In this document: positions 25,928-33,918 of the stretch, in pieces
Position numbering within the stretch: the first letter of the stretch is position 1
How the letters are laid out: each line of letters starts with the position of its first letter
Assembly (NCBI GenBank): GCA_029936885.1
Contig: JAPYRR010000001.1
Location: 48,477-92,622, forward strand
Direction: 5' to 3'
Origin: Fidelibacterota bacterium
GTDB lineage: Bacteria > Fidelibacterota > Marinisomatia > Marinisomatales > UBA1611
DNA: 44,146 bases
The notes under the pieces: generated by a model
What the model was told of the DNA's origin: nothing
Databases searched by the model: none
Seen by the model: the letters and a program-made list of their open reading frames with translations, nothing else
Position numbers and translations under genes: made by a program

Positions 25928-26821
25928 TTATCCAATCACTTTTCGAAGAAACCCGTTTGCATTATCCAATTTTTTCCGTGCTTCAACAAGAGAACAATTT
26001 AGTTTTTCCATGACAATGGCTGTTTTTACTGATTTTTCCGCTTCATATAGTTTTGCTTTGGCTGAATCAAAATCCAATCCCGTTATTTGTGAAATGATTC
26101 TGGTTCCTCGATCCACCAGTTTATCATTGACAGCCATGAGGTCCACCATGAGATTTCCGTAAACCTTGCCCAATTTGACCATGGTGGCGGTAGAAATCAT
26201 GTTCAGGATCAATTTTGTAGCGGTTCCCGCTTTCATTCGTGTAGAACCGGTGACCACTTCCGCACCCGTGTCCGCATTGATAACTACATCAACTTCTGTC
26301 ATTTTAAATGGCTGTGGATTGGTTACAAGATAAATCGTTTTTGCACCCAATTTTTTGGCAAATTTCAATGCAGAAACCACATAAGCAGCTGCACCACTGC
26401 ATGAAATTCCAATCAAGGTATCGTTTTCATTGATCTTATATTTTTCTAAATCTTGAATGGCTTCTTCCGGCCGATCTTCCGCACCTTCAACGGAATTTCG
26501 CAATGCTTTTTCTCCTCCAGCAATGACACCAATAAATAATCCTTTCTGTGCTGAATAAGTTGGCGGAATTTCAGAAGCATCCAACACGCCGAGACGTCCG
26601 CTAGTGCCTGCACCCACATAAAATACACGTCCACCCTTTCGAATCGAATTGACCGTGAATTCAACCGTTTTTTCAATATCCTGGATTGCTGGCTCAACAG
26701 CTGTTATAATCGCTTGATCTTCCTTGTTAATTGTTGTCAAAATATCAAGTATTGACATTGTGTCAATTTTGGAAGAATTGGGATTTTGTTGTTCTGTTTT
26801 CAGTTCGCCACGTGTTTTCAT
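25928..26821 (-). CDS. murQ: N-acetylmuramic acid 6-phosphate etherase
   Basis: MurQ removes lactate from MurNAc-6-phosphate to give GlcNAc-6-phosphate in cell-wall recycling. The 297-residue SIS-domain protein shows TEQQNPNS at the start, GAGTSGRLGVLDASEIPPTY, GISCSGAAAYV, the GAEVVTGSTRMKAGTATKLILNM segment and VEARKKLDNANGFLRKVIG at the end, all canonical. No MurNAc transporter or kinase is nearby. It heads a seven-gene minus-strand run. Its ATG is only 20 bp from the prmA ATG on the other strand, leaving no room for a normal leader. Confidence 0.95.
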   Translation of the reverse strand: MKTRGELKTEQQNPNSSKIDTMSILDILTTINKEDQAIITAVEPAIQDIEKTVEFTVNSIRKGGRVFYVGAGTSGRLGVLDASEIPPTYSAQKGLFIGVIAGGEKALRNSVEGAEDRPEEAIQDLEKYKINENDTLIGISCSGAAAYVVSALKFAKKLGAKTIYLVTNPQPFKMTEVDVVINADTGAEVVTGSTRMKAGTATKLILNMISTATMVKLGKVYGNLMVDLMAVNDKLVDRGTRIISQITGLDFDSAKAKLYEAEKSVKTAIVMEKLNCSLVEARKKLDNANGFLRKVIG

Positions 26822-26841
26822 AGCGCGTAAATTACCAATCT
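26822..26841. promoter_or_regulatory. 20-bp divergent murQ/prmA promoter region, probably leaderless both ways
   Basis: Only 20 bp separate the two start codons, and neither has a Shine-Dalgarno. In the middle lies TAAATTA (26828-26834). Read forward it gives TAAATT, with 8 nt to the prmA ATG; read in reverse it gives TAATTT, with 7 nt to the murQ ATG. That spacing fits -10 elements for leaderless transcripts in both directions. The alternative is promoters inside the opposite gene. Confidence 0.4.
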
Positions 26842-27726
26842 ATGAAGACGTGGAAAAACATTACTCTCGACTTTCCGGGAATGGACCTTCGTCATGTTTC
26901 TGATCTATTATCAACCCTTGACGTATCTTCTGTCATGGTCAAAGACAAACGTAACGAGTCAGATTCAAATTGGGTAGATGATCCGGATAATCCCAATCCA
27001 CTCTCGGGAGACACCCATTCCATTGTTCTCATGATTTCCGGAGATCAAAATGTGAATCTTCTCATGGAGCAGGTTCAACGCACCTTAGATTTGGATACAT
27101 TACCTGATTTCGTTGAAGAAATTTTCGAAGACAGGGATTGGGTCACTTATACACAATCTCAATTCAAGGAAATTAAAATTTCTGATTCGCTTCGTATTAT
27201 TCCACCCTGGGAATCAGAAAGCTATTTTGATGGACAAACAATCATTATTCAACCAGGTAGTGGATTTGGTACGGGGACTCATCCCACGACCCAGCTTTGT
27301 TTGCGATGGTTGGAAATTAATCTAAAGAGAAATGAAACTGTTCTTGATTATGGCAGTGGGTCTGGCATTCTATCCATTGGTGCTATGAAATTAGGTGCTG
27401 GATTTGTAGAAGGTGTTGAACTGGATCCACTGGCAATTGATAACGCAAAACAAAATAATGAGTTAAATGGTTTATCGATTCCATTTTATCGTCCGGATAA
27501 ATTTATTTCGACATTGAAATACGATATTGTAATTGCCAACATATTGGCAACTATTTTAATTCGATTGGCACCTGAATTAGGACCACGTATTGGAAAGAAA
27601 TTGGTGTTGTCAGGTATTCTAAAAAACCAAACGGATAAGGTTATTCATACCTATTCAGAATGGGTGAATTTATCTATTCAGGATGAAATGGATGGTTGGG
27701 TAATTCTTGTTGGGTGTGTCTTGTAA
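26842..27726 (+). CDS. prmA: Ribosomal protein L11 methyltransferase
   Basis: PrmA trimethylates L11 using S-adenosylmethionine. The 294-residue product has an N-terminal recognition domain (about 1-110). The Rossmann methyltransferase domain carries GTGTHPTTQLCL, the SAM-binding DYGSGSGILSIGAMKLGA, VELDPLAIDNAKQN and the IVANILATILIRLAPEL active-site region. The first residues, MKTWKNITLDF, match the family start, so the ATG at 26842 is right despite the very short upstream gap. Its stop is 3 bp from the convergent LamG gene's stop. Confidence 0.93.
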   Translation: MKTWKNITLDFPGMDLRHVSDLLSTLDVSSVMVKDKRNESDSNWVDDPDNPNPLSGDTHSIVLMISGDQNVNLLMEQVQRTLDLDTLPDFVEEIFEDRDWVTYTQSQFKEIKISDSLRIIPPWESESYFDGQTIIIQPGSGFGTGTHPTTQLCLRWLEINLKRNETVLDYGSGSGILSIGAMKLGAGFVEGVELDPLAIDNAKQNNELNGLSIPFYRPDKFISTLKYDIVIANILATILIRLAPELGPRIGKKLVLSGILKNQTDKVIHTYSEWVNLSIQDEMDGWVILVGCVL

Positions 27727-27729
27727 CCC

Positions 27730-29529
27730 TTATTTCAAGAGTATCATTTTCTGTGTAAATGTTTTGTGACCTGCTGTCAATCTGGAAAAATATAATCCGG
27801 AGGACATATTGATGGGTTTCCACTGTATCGTATGTGTTCCCGGCTCTATAGTATGATCAACCAGGGTTTCTACAAGACGTCCATTCATATCATATACTTT
27901 TAAGCTTACATGCCCTAGCTCTGCAATATCATATCGGATGGATGTAACTGGGTTAAATGGATTAGGATATGCTTGGTGGAGAGAATATATCTGGGGTACA
28001 TGCAATACGGATACGCCCAAAACGGTTAGAGTATGATATTCTTTTATACCTTCATAGCTAACATCTGCAAGACGGTAATCATAAAAAAGACCTTCAATTA
28101 ATGTTTCATCTGTATAACTGTATTCTGTTTGATAAGATACACTTCCTTGTCCTTGAAGATCAGAGTGGGTTACATAACTTGCAATCTCTTCCCATTCCCC
28201 AGGATGTAAGACATCCGGTGTAGATCGTCTTTCAAGAATAAAACCAAGATTATCTATTTCACTCTCAGTGATCCAATGAAGTGTTATTTCACCGGCTCTT
28301 GTATTCGTAGATGTAAATGAAGTGAGCTCTACAGGCAAGGATGCATCTGATTCTGCACCCAATGCATAATAACCATCAGCTAGAGATACACTGGTAAAGG
28401 TTACAACATCACCTGAGATACTGGCGCCTGTGGCTGAAGAACTAAAATCTCCAGATGTTCCTGATCGATAAAGTAAACGATAGTTAGATGCAGTACCGGA
28501 CTGACTTGCGTTTCCAGTCGCATCACTAATATCTAGTGTAACTGTACCTGCTACGGTTCCTGTCTCTTCTACTTGCCAAATCCTCCCGGTGCGTAAACTA
28601 CTATTCACACTTCCTAAATCAGAGGTAGATGTTCCAGATGTATTGTTATTACCATAAACGGCTGAGTTGCCTGATGAAAGAGCACTGCCTACTGAAAAGG
28701 ATAGTCCATCGGATGCATCCGAAGCACTGGTACTTGATCCACTCCATATGGCTTCAATATCGGTTGTATATCCACTGGTTAAATCAGCCATGGGTGCATA
28801 GGATGTAACCCAATCTGTACTTCCATCCATGTCCGTTAAAGTACCTGTGTAGGAATTACTGCTATTATCTGTTAAACTTGTTCCACTTCCATTGCTCATC
28901 TTATAATAAGCAACCAAATTACTTTCGCTCCCGGTTAACTCAGCATGCATATTGGCTTTAATCTCTGCTTCAGTGCGAACATCATCCCAAATACGGATTT
29001 CGTCTATTTCTCCATCAAACCAACCACCACCAGTGCCTTCTATTTCCGCAATGAACATGCTGTTCGAATTGTCATGTGTTGAACTCGGAATCGACCCAGT
29101 AAAAGCCAAAGTTTGTAAAGAACCATTTAAATATAATTTTAACTTATTTGCATTAGAACTCTCACTTCCATCAAATATCATTGCTGCATGACCCCATTCA
29201 TTACTTGCTAAAGAGCTTGTTAAAAAACTTGAAAGATATCCAAATGCAGATGACCCTGTTTCTACTTCTAAAATAAACCCTTTAGTGCTGTGTATTTTTA
29301 TTTGAAGACTCTGATTTCCCGAAAGCCTTTTATTTAAAAAAGATATATCAGTGCCACTGGAGATGTTAAACCAAAATTCCATAGAAAATGTACTAACACC
29401 ATCTAATTCATTAATGTCACCTAAATCCACATAATCATTCGTTCCATCAAAATCAAGAGCATAGCCTTGGGCAAAGAGGCCGGTGCTTAATAAAAATACT
29501 GTGAGTAAAATGTTTATTCTTTTTTTCAT
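27730..29529 (-). CDS. Secreted LamG-domain protein with type IX-like C-terminal sorting domain
   Basis: From the ATG at 29529 the product has 599 residues: signal peptide MKKRINILLTVFLLSTGLFAQG, then a LamG/concanavalin-like domain (about 22-205, LDFDGTNDYVDLGD). A Ser/Thr-rich beta region (about 240-390) follows, and a LPVELTSFTSTNTRAGEITLHWIT segment opens a fibronectin-like part. The last 75 residues (YPNPFNPVTSIRYDI to FTQKMILLK) form a Por/type-A sorting domain, the signal for type IX secretion. The ATG 39 nt upstream (29568) would bury the signal peptide. A surface adhesin or glycan-binding role is likely but unproven. Confidence 0.88.
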   Translation of the reverse strand: MKKRINILLTVFLLSTGLFAQGYALDFDGTNDYVDLGDINELDGVSTFSMEFWFNISSGTDISFLNKRLSGNQSLQIKIHSTKGFILEVETGSSAFGYLSSFLTSSLASNEWGHAAMIFDGSESSNANKLKLYLNGSLQTLAFTGSIPSSTHDNSNSMFIAEIEGTGGGWFDGEIDEIRIWDDVRTEAEIKANMHAELTGSESNLVAYYKMSNGSGTSLTDNSSNSYTGTLTDMDGSTDWVTSYAPMADLTSGYTTDIEAIWSGSSTSASDASDGLSFSVGSALSSGNSAVYGNNNTSGTSTSDLGSVNSSLRTGRIWQVEETGTVAGTVTLDISDATGNASQSGTASNYRLLYRSGTSGDFSSSATGASISGDVVTFTSVSLADGYYALGAESDASLPVELTSFTSTNTRAGEITLHWITESEIDNLGFILERRSTPDVLHPGEWEEIASYVTHSDLQGQGSVSYQTEYSYTDETLIEGLFYDYRLADVSYEGIKEYHTLTVLGVSVLHVPQIYSLHQAYPNPFNPVTSIRYDIAELGHVSLKVYDMNGRLVETLVDHTIEPGTHTIQWKPINMSSGLYFSRLTAGHKTFTQKMILLK

Positions 29530-29551
29530 AGGGTTATTCTTTTGAGTATTG

Positions 29552-29567
29552 TGATTCGAATGAATCA
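29552..29567. other. Small perfect hairpin in the LamG gene leader
   Basis: TGATTC (29552-29557) and GAATCA (29562-29567) are perfect inverted repeats with a 4-nt loop, about 25 nt upstream of the chosen start of the LamG gene. It has no T-tract, so it is not an obvious terminator for the AGCS gene upstream. It could be a leader hairpin or a protein-binding site, or it could be chance. Confidence 0.3.
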
Positions 29568-29630
29568 TGGGTTAAATAATTTTTGTATCGAGGATATGAA
29601 ATATTAACAAAATAAAAGATATGAAAAAAG

Positions 29631-30989
29631 TTATATAACCGTCGAAAAATACCGCCGTGTTTCTTTCATTACTTTTGGCGCCAATAAAATAGTAGAAACC
29701 ATGGTTGGAATAGCCATAATTGCATACATACCATCAATTAAATTAATAACAATAGAAATAGAAACTGTCGCCCCAATAATTGTTGAGAGAACGTAAAACC
29801 AATTGTAATTACTTTTCCAACGACTACCGAATAGAAACCCTGTGCATTTTGCACCATAGTACGATTGGCCAAACATAGTTGTGATACTAAAAGAAAACAC
29901 AGCAAAAAATAGTATTATATCGCCCACGATACCCAATTCTTGAGAAAAAGCTTTAGCAGTCATGGTAACACCATTTAGGGAAGGATCACTCCATACGCCT
30001 GAAACCAAAATGGCAAATGCAGTAATAGAACAAACCAGAATTGTATCAATAAATGGACCCAACATGGCCACAAGACCTTCCCGAACCGGCTCTTTTGTTT
30101 TTGCGGCGCCGTGGGCCATTACTTCTGTTCCCAAGCCAGCTTCATTAGAGAAGACTGCCCGGCGGATTCCCTGGCGAATCACTTCTCCTACAATACCGCC
30201 CACTACAGCATTTCCTGTAAATGCATCAGAAAATATTAAATTAAACACTGAACCAAGTTTATCGTAATTCTTAATAAGGATTCCCAATCCGCCCAATAAA
30301 TAAATCAGAACCATCAAAGGTACAATTCTACCAGCCACCAGTCCAATCCGTTTAATACCGCCAAAGATCACACCGGCCACAAGAATCGCGATCAAAATCC
30401 CCGTTACAACATTTCCCAGGAATGGATCAGATGTAAACATTCCCAATGGGGAAAATACAGAATCTCGGATGAATTGGGTCAGTTGGTTTGCCTGGAACAT
30501 GGGCAAACAACCCACAAGACCAGCCGTGCTAAATAATACAGCCAATGGTTTAAATTTTGGACCAAGGCCTTCTTGTATCACATACATGGGTCCACCTTGT
30601 AATTCACCACTATCATCTTTTCCACGAAATAAGATTGCCAAGGTACAGGTGAAATATTTTGTGGACATACCAACAAAAGCAGAAACCCACATCCAAAATA
30701 ATGCACCGGGTCCGCCCATATGGATTGCAACGGCTACACCACTGATATTTCCCATCCCCACTGTACCAGCCAAGGCAGCTGACAAAGCTTGAAAATGACT
30801 AATCTCACCCGGATCATCCTTATTATCATATTTTCCCAACAGAATGTCTATTCCGTGTTTGAAATATCGAAATGGAATAAATCGACAATAAACAGTAAAA
30901 AATAAGCCACCAAAAACAAGCAAGATTAGGAGAAAAGGCCCCCACATAAAATTTGCAAAGGCTGAAATGATTGATTCTATTTGGGACAT
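29631..30989 (-). CDS. Alanine/glycine:cation symporter (AGCS family)
   Basis: A 452-residue inner-membrane protein with about 11 helices. Diagnostic AGCS motifs are GTVGMGNISGVAVAI, GPGALFWMWVSAFVGMSTKYFTC, GGPMYVIQEGLG and FSNEAGLGTEVMAHGAAKTKEPVREG. Family members take up alanine or glycine, mostly with sodium. The exact amino acid cannot be read here. It lies 15 bp downstream of the NhaC-type antiporter, so sodium extrusion and sodium-driven uptake may be transcribed together. A 101-bp gap separates it from the LamG gene. Confidence 0.93.
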   Translation of the reverse strand: MSQIESIISAFANFMWGPFLLILLVFGGLFFTVYCRFIPFRYFKHGIDILLGKYDNKDDPGEISHFQALSAALAGTVGMGNISGVAVAIHMGGPGALFWMWVSAFVGMSTKYFTCTLAILFRGKDDSGELQGGPMYVIQEGLGPKFKPLAVLFSTAGLVGCLPMFQANQLTQFIRDSVFSPLGMFTSDPFLGNVVTGILIAILVAGVIFGGIKRIGLVAGRIVPLMVLIYLLGGLGILIKNYDKLGSVFNLIFSDAFTGNAVVGGIVGEVIRQGIRRAVFSNEAGLGTEVMAHGAAKTKEPVREGLVAMLGPFIDTILVCSITAFAILVSGVWSDPSLNGVTMTAKAFSQELGIVGDIILFFAVFSFSITTMFGQSYYGAKCTGFLFGSRWKSNYNWFYVLSTIIGATVSISIVINLIDGMYAIMAIPTMVSTILLAPKVMKETRRYFSTVI

Positions 30990-31004
30990 GTATTTTTCAA
31001 TATA

Positions 31005-32669
31005 TTATGATAATTCAATGGGTTTCCCGATAAATTGAATTACACAAAATAGAATTCCAACACCTACCAACAAGATTATCCAAACAGGAAAACCAAATCC
31101 AATTCCCAAACAACCTACAGTCATGGCCAGGACACCAACAGTTATAGCATAGGGCATTTGAGTTTTCACATGATCTATATGGTCAGATGCAGAGGCTGTG
31201 GACGATAAAATTGTTGTATCGGAAATGGGTGAACAATGGTCACCAAAAACCGACCCCGATAAAACCGATGCAAAAGTGGCTAAAAATATGGGGGATTCAA
31301 CCGTTGCATTCGGAGACATATTTAAAAGATGCATGGCCATGGGTACGACCACCGGAACCAAAATTGACATGGTAGCCCAAGAGGATCCTGTGGAAAAACT
31401 TATAGCTGCAGCCGTGATAAACGTGATGAACGGAAGCATGGCGGGTGATAATATATTGGAAGAAATACTGACTAAATATTCAGCTGTTTTAAGATCTTTA
31501 CATACAGATCCAATAGTCCATGCCAATACCAAAATAATACACGCCATCATCATGGATCGCACACCGGCTACCCACGCATCTAACGCCTTTTCAAGTGTTA
31601 ATATTTTTCGACCAATGGATAAACCAATTGCCGTAATTCCAGAAAATGATGCTCCCCAGATTAAACTAGCATATGGATCAGATGCTCCGATAATATCTCG
31701 AATATTAGGATTTGCCATATCAAGACTTCTCATCCCAGTGATAAATAAACCTCCTATGGTAACAGCCACAACCATAAAAACAGGAATGAATGCATTACTC
31801 CAATGGGAAGAACCCATGCTTTGAGCCGCTTCTATCATACTGGGATCGGAAAGTGGTTTCGCCGTATCCGATAATACTTTTCCCGTCGTGAGCGCACGCG
31901 TTTCTGCTTGGTGCATGGGACCATATTCTTTTTTTAGAACAATGTTCAGGAAAATGAACACCAAAGTCAAAATACAATAAAAAGAAAATGGGATACTTTG
32001 AATAAAAGTAAAATAAGGATTTACAGTCACACCGAATTGCTTGTAAGGTGCCTCCAGTAAACTCATTTGAAAAACGGACCAACTACTTATCACCGCTAAA
32101 CTGGCTACCGGCGCTGCGGTGGAATCAACGAGGTATGATAATTTTTCACGAGAAATTCGCGCTTTATCTGTGAAAGGACGCATCATATTACCCACCAATA
32201 ATGTATTGGCATAATCATCAAAAAATATTACAAGTCCCATTATCGCAGTTGCCATTTGGCTACGTCGGTTGGATGTGGCATATTTCCCGGCAACATCCAC
32301 AGCCCCTTTCATTCCGCCATTTGCAGTTATAACGCCAATTAATCCACCGAAGGATAATGTAAATATTAAGATTGAAGCGTGTCCATGATCGGTAACGGAT
32401 CCAACAATATATGTATCTAATGAGGTGGTTAATCCAGAAAGTGGATTTCCGCTTATCATGGATGCACCCACCCAGATTCCCATAAATAAAGCTAAATGAG
32501 CTTCATGAAAAACCAATGCAAGGATAATGGCAATCACGGGTGGCCAGATAGATAACCAAGTTAATGAATCACCATTAATAGATTTGGTACCGAGATCATC
32601 AGCAAGAGCAAATCCAATCATTACAATACTTAATATTGATAGGATTTTAATTAGTTTCTGCAATTTCAT
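31005..32669 (-). CDS. NhaC-family Na+/H+ antiporter
   Basis: From the ATG at 32669 the product has 554 residues. It begins with a signal-anchor-like helix (KILSILSIVMIGFALA) and has about 12 further membrane segments. Family motifs are FHEAHLALFMGIWVGA, FFDDYANTLLVGNMMRP, the SSWSVFQMSLL region, TGSSWATMSILVPV and FGDHCSPISDTTILSS. NhaC-type proteins exchange sodium for protons, although relatives move malate/lactate or other organic ions, so the exact exchange is inferred. An ATG at 32699 is also in frame. The neighbour downstream is an AGCS symporter. Confidence 0.9.
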   Translation of the reverse strand: MKLQKLIKILSILSIVMIGFALADDLGTKSINGDSLTWLSIWPPVIAIILALVFHEAHLALFMGIWVGASMISGNPLSGLTTSLDTYIVGSVTDHGHASILIFTLSFGGLIGVITANGGMKGAVDVAGKYATSNRRSQMATAIMGLVIFFDDYANTLLVGNMMRPFTDKARISREKLSYLVDSTAAPVASLAVISSWSVFQMSLLEAPYKQFGVTVNPYFTFIQSIPFSFYCILTLVFIFLNIVLKKEYGPMHQAETRALTTGKVLSDTAKPLSDPSMIEAAQSMGSSHWSNAFIPVFMVVAVTIGGLFITGMRSLDMANPNIRDIIGASDPYASLIWGASFSGITAIGLSIGRKILTLEKALDAWVAGVRSMMMACIILVLAWTIGSVCKDLKTAEYLVSISSNILSPAMLPFITFITAAAISFSTGSSWATMSILVPVVVPMAMHLLNMSPNATVESPIFLATFASVLSGSVFGDHCSPISDTTILSSTASASDHIDHVKTQMPYAITVGVLAMTVGCLGIGFGFPVWIILLVGVGILFCVIQFIGKPIELS

Positions 32670-32746
32670 GGCGAGAAAGTTAATCCCTGACTGTATCATT
32701 ACAAATGTAAAACAAGATGTAGATTTTCCATAAATTGTTTAGGTGT

Positions 32747-32793
32747 ATTTCTTTAAATCGTTTTATTTTACTTAAGCTAAGATTTAAAGAAAT
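32747..32793. promoter_or_regulatory. Perfect 13-bp inverted repeat in the NhaC/Lpt divergent promoter gap
   Basis: ATTTCTTTAAATC (32747-32759) is the exact reverse complement of GATTTAAAGAAAT (32781-32793), with a 21-nt spacer centred near the palindrome CTTAAG (32771-32776). It lies 15 nt before the LptF/G ATG and 78 nt from the NhaC start, inside the shared promoter gap. It reads as a candidate operator or leader hairpin. It is not followed by a T-tract. Confidence 0.45.
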
Positions 32794-32807
32794 TCCCCAT
32801 CTAAATA

Positions 32808-33899
32808 ATGAATAAACTTGATCAATACCTCCTTCGCCAATTTTGGGTAATCCTAGCATTAGCAATTCTTGGATTCGTTTCTATTTTTGTCATTGTAGAT
32901 CTCATCGAAAATTTAGATCGATTCATGGATAATAAAGTGCCTGCAGGTATTGTATTTCAATATTACCTCTATACCTTACCTTGGTTCGTGAGTATAGGGC
33001 TTCCAATGGCAATGTTAATTTCAACTGTTTTCAGTTTGGGATCCATGGTTAAGCGTAATGAATGGACTGCTATGAAAGCATCCGGGATTAGTCTTTATAG
33101 AGTAACACTCCCTCTCATTCTATCGGGTCTTTTTATGAGCGCAGGCTCCTTTGCACTGGATAACAAATGGGTCGCTTATGGAAATGAAAAACGATTTGAG
33201 ATCGATCGAGATTATGTTAAACGAAAATCACGCCATAAACTAAAGAACACACTTAAGAACATTTTTCTACAGAAAAACATATCCACTCACATTTCTCTTG
33301 GTAAATACACTATAAAAAAGTCAATAGGACATGATTTAACTGTAGTAGATCTGGAAACATCCTCCATTCAACAACGGATCGATGCAAAAAAGATTACTTG
33401 GAATCCCGATTCACTAATGTGGACCCTTACAGGATATTCAATTCGTAATTTTAATGAATATGGTATTGAATCCAAAGTTTCTGTGGGAGAAGGAGATACA
33501 CTCCTTGCGCTTGGATTTTTGCCAGAAGAGATCCAACAACAAGCACGTAAACCGGATGAATTAGATTATTTCAAATTGACTGAAAGAATCAAACAACTCA
33601 AGGCAAATGGGGTCGATACTCTCAGGTGGGAAGTTACCCGGTATTTGAAAATATCTTTTGCGTTTACAAATCTTATTGTAGTGCTTTTCGGAATTCCTTT
33701 GGTGGTATTAAAAGAGAAAAACAGCTTATCCTTTGGAGCCGGTGCCAGTGTATTTGTTATCTTTGGCTATTATGCCTTTATAAAATTCGGGCAATCTTTG
33801 GGGTTTAATGGAATAATTGACCCCTTACTATCAGCTTGGTTGGGTAATATATTATTTTTAGCAGGAGGGATTCTGCTACTATGGAGAGCAAAAACTTAA
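32808..33899 (+). CDS. LptF/LptG family lipopolysaccharide transport permease
   Basis: LptF and LptG are the inner-membrane permease subunits that, with the ATPase LptB, extract lipopolysaccharide from the inner membrane. The 363-residue product has the YjgP/YjgQ architecture: three N-terminal helices (FWVILALAILGFVSIFVIVDLIENLD; LPWFVSIGLPMAMLISTVFSLG; LPLILSGLFMSAGSFALDN), a periplasmic beta-jellyroll (about 120-260) and three C-terminal helices. It cannot be told whether this is F or G. The partner gene and lptB are not in the window. It supports a Gram-negative envelope. No Shine-Dalgarno is seen before the ATG. Confidence 0.88.
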   Translation: MNKLDQYLLRQFWVILALAILGFVSIFVIVDLIENLDRFMDNKVPAGIVFQYYLYTLPWFVSIGLPMAMLISTVFSLGSMVKRNEWTAMKASGISLYRVTLPLILSGLFMSAGSFALDNKWVAYGNEKRFEIDRDYVKRKSRHKLKNTLKNIFLQKNISTHISLGKYTIKKSIGHDLTVVDLETSSIQQRIDAKKITWNPDSLMWTLTGYSIRNFNEYGIESKVSVGEGDTLLALGFLPEEIQQQARKPDELDYFKLTERIKQLKANGVDTLRWEVTRYLKISFAFTNLIVVLFGIPLVVLKEKNSLSFGAGASVFVIFGYYAFIKFGQSLGFNGIIDPLLSAWLGNILFLAGGILLLWRAKT

Positions 33900-33918
33900 T
33901 TGATTAAAGAATCTATTC

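Noticed and set aside
31198-31824. 208-codon plus-strand frame opposite the NhaC gene
   Set aside because: It is antisense to conserved transporter motifs and its sequence mirrors the codon pattern of the real gene.
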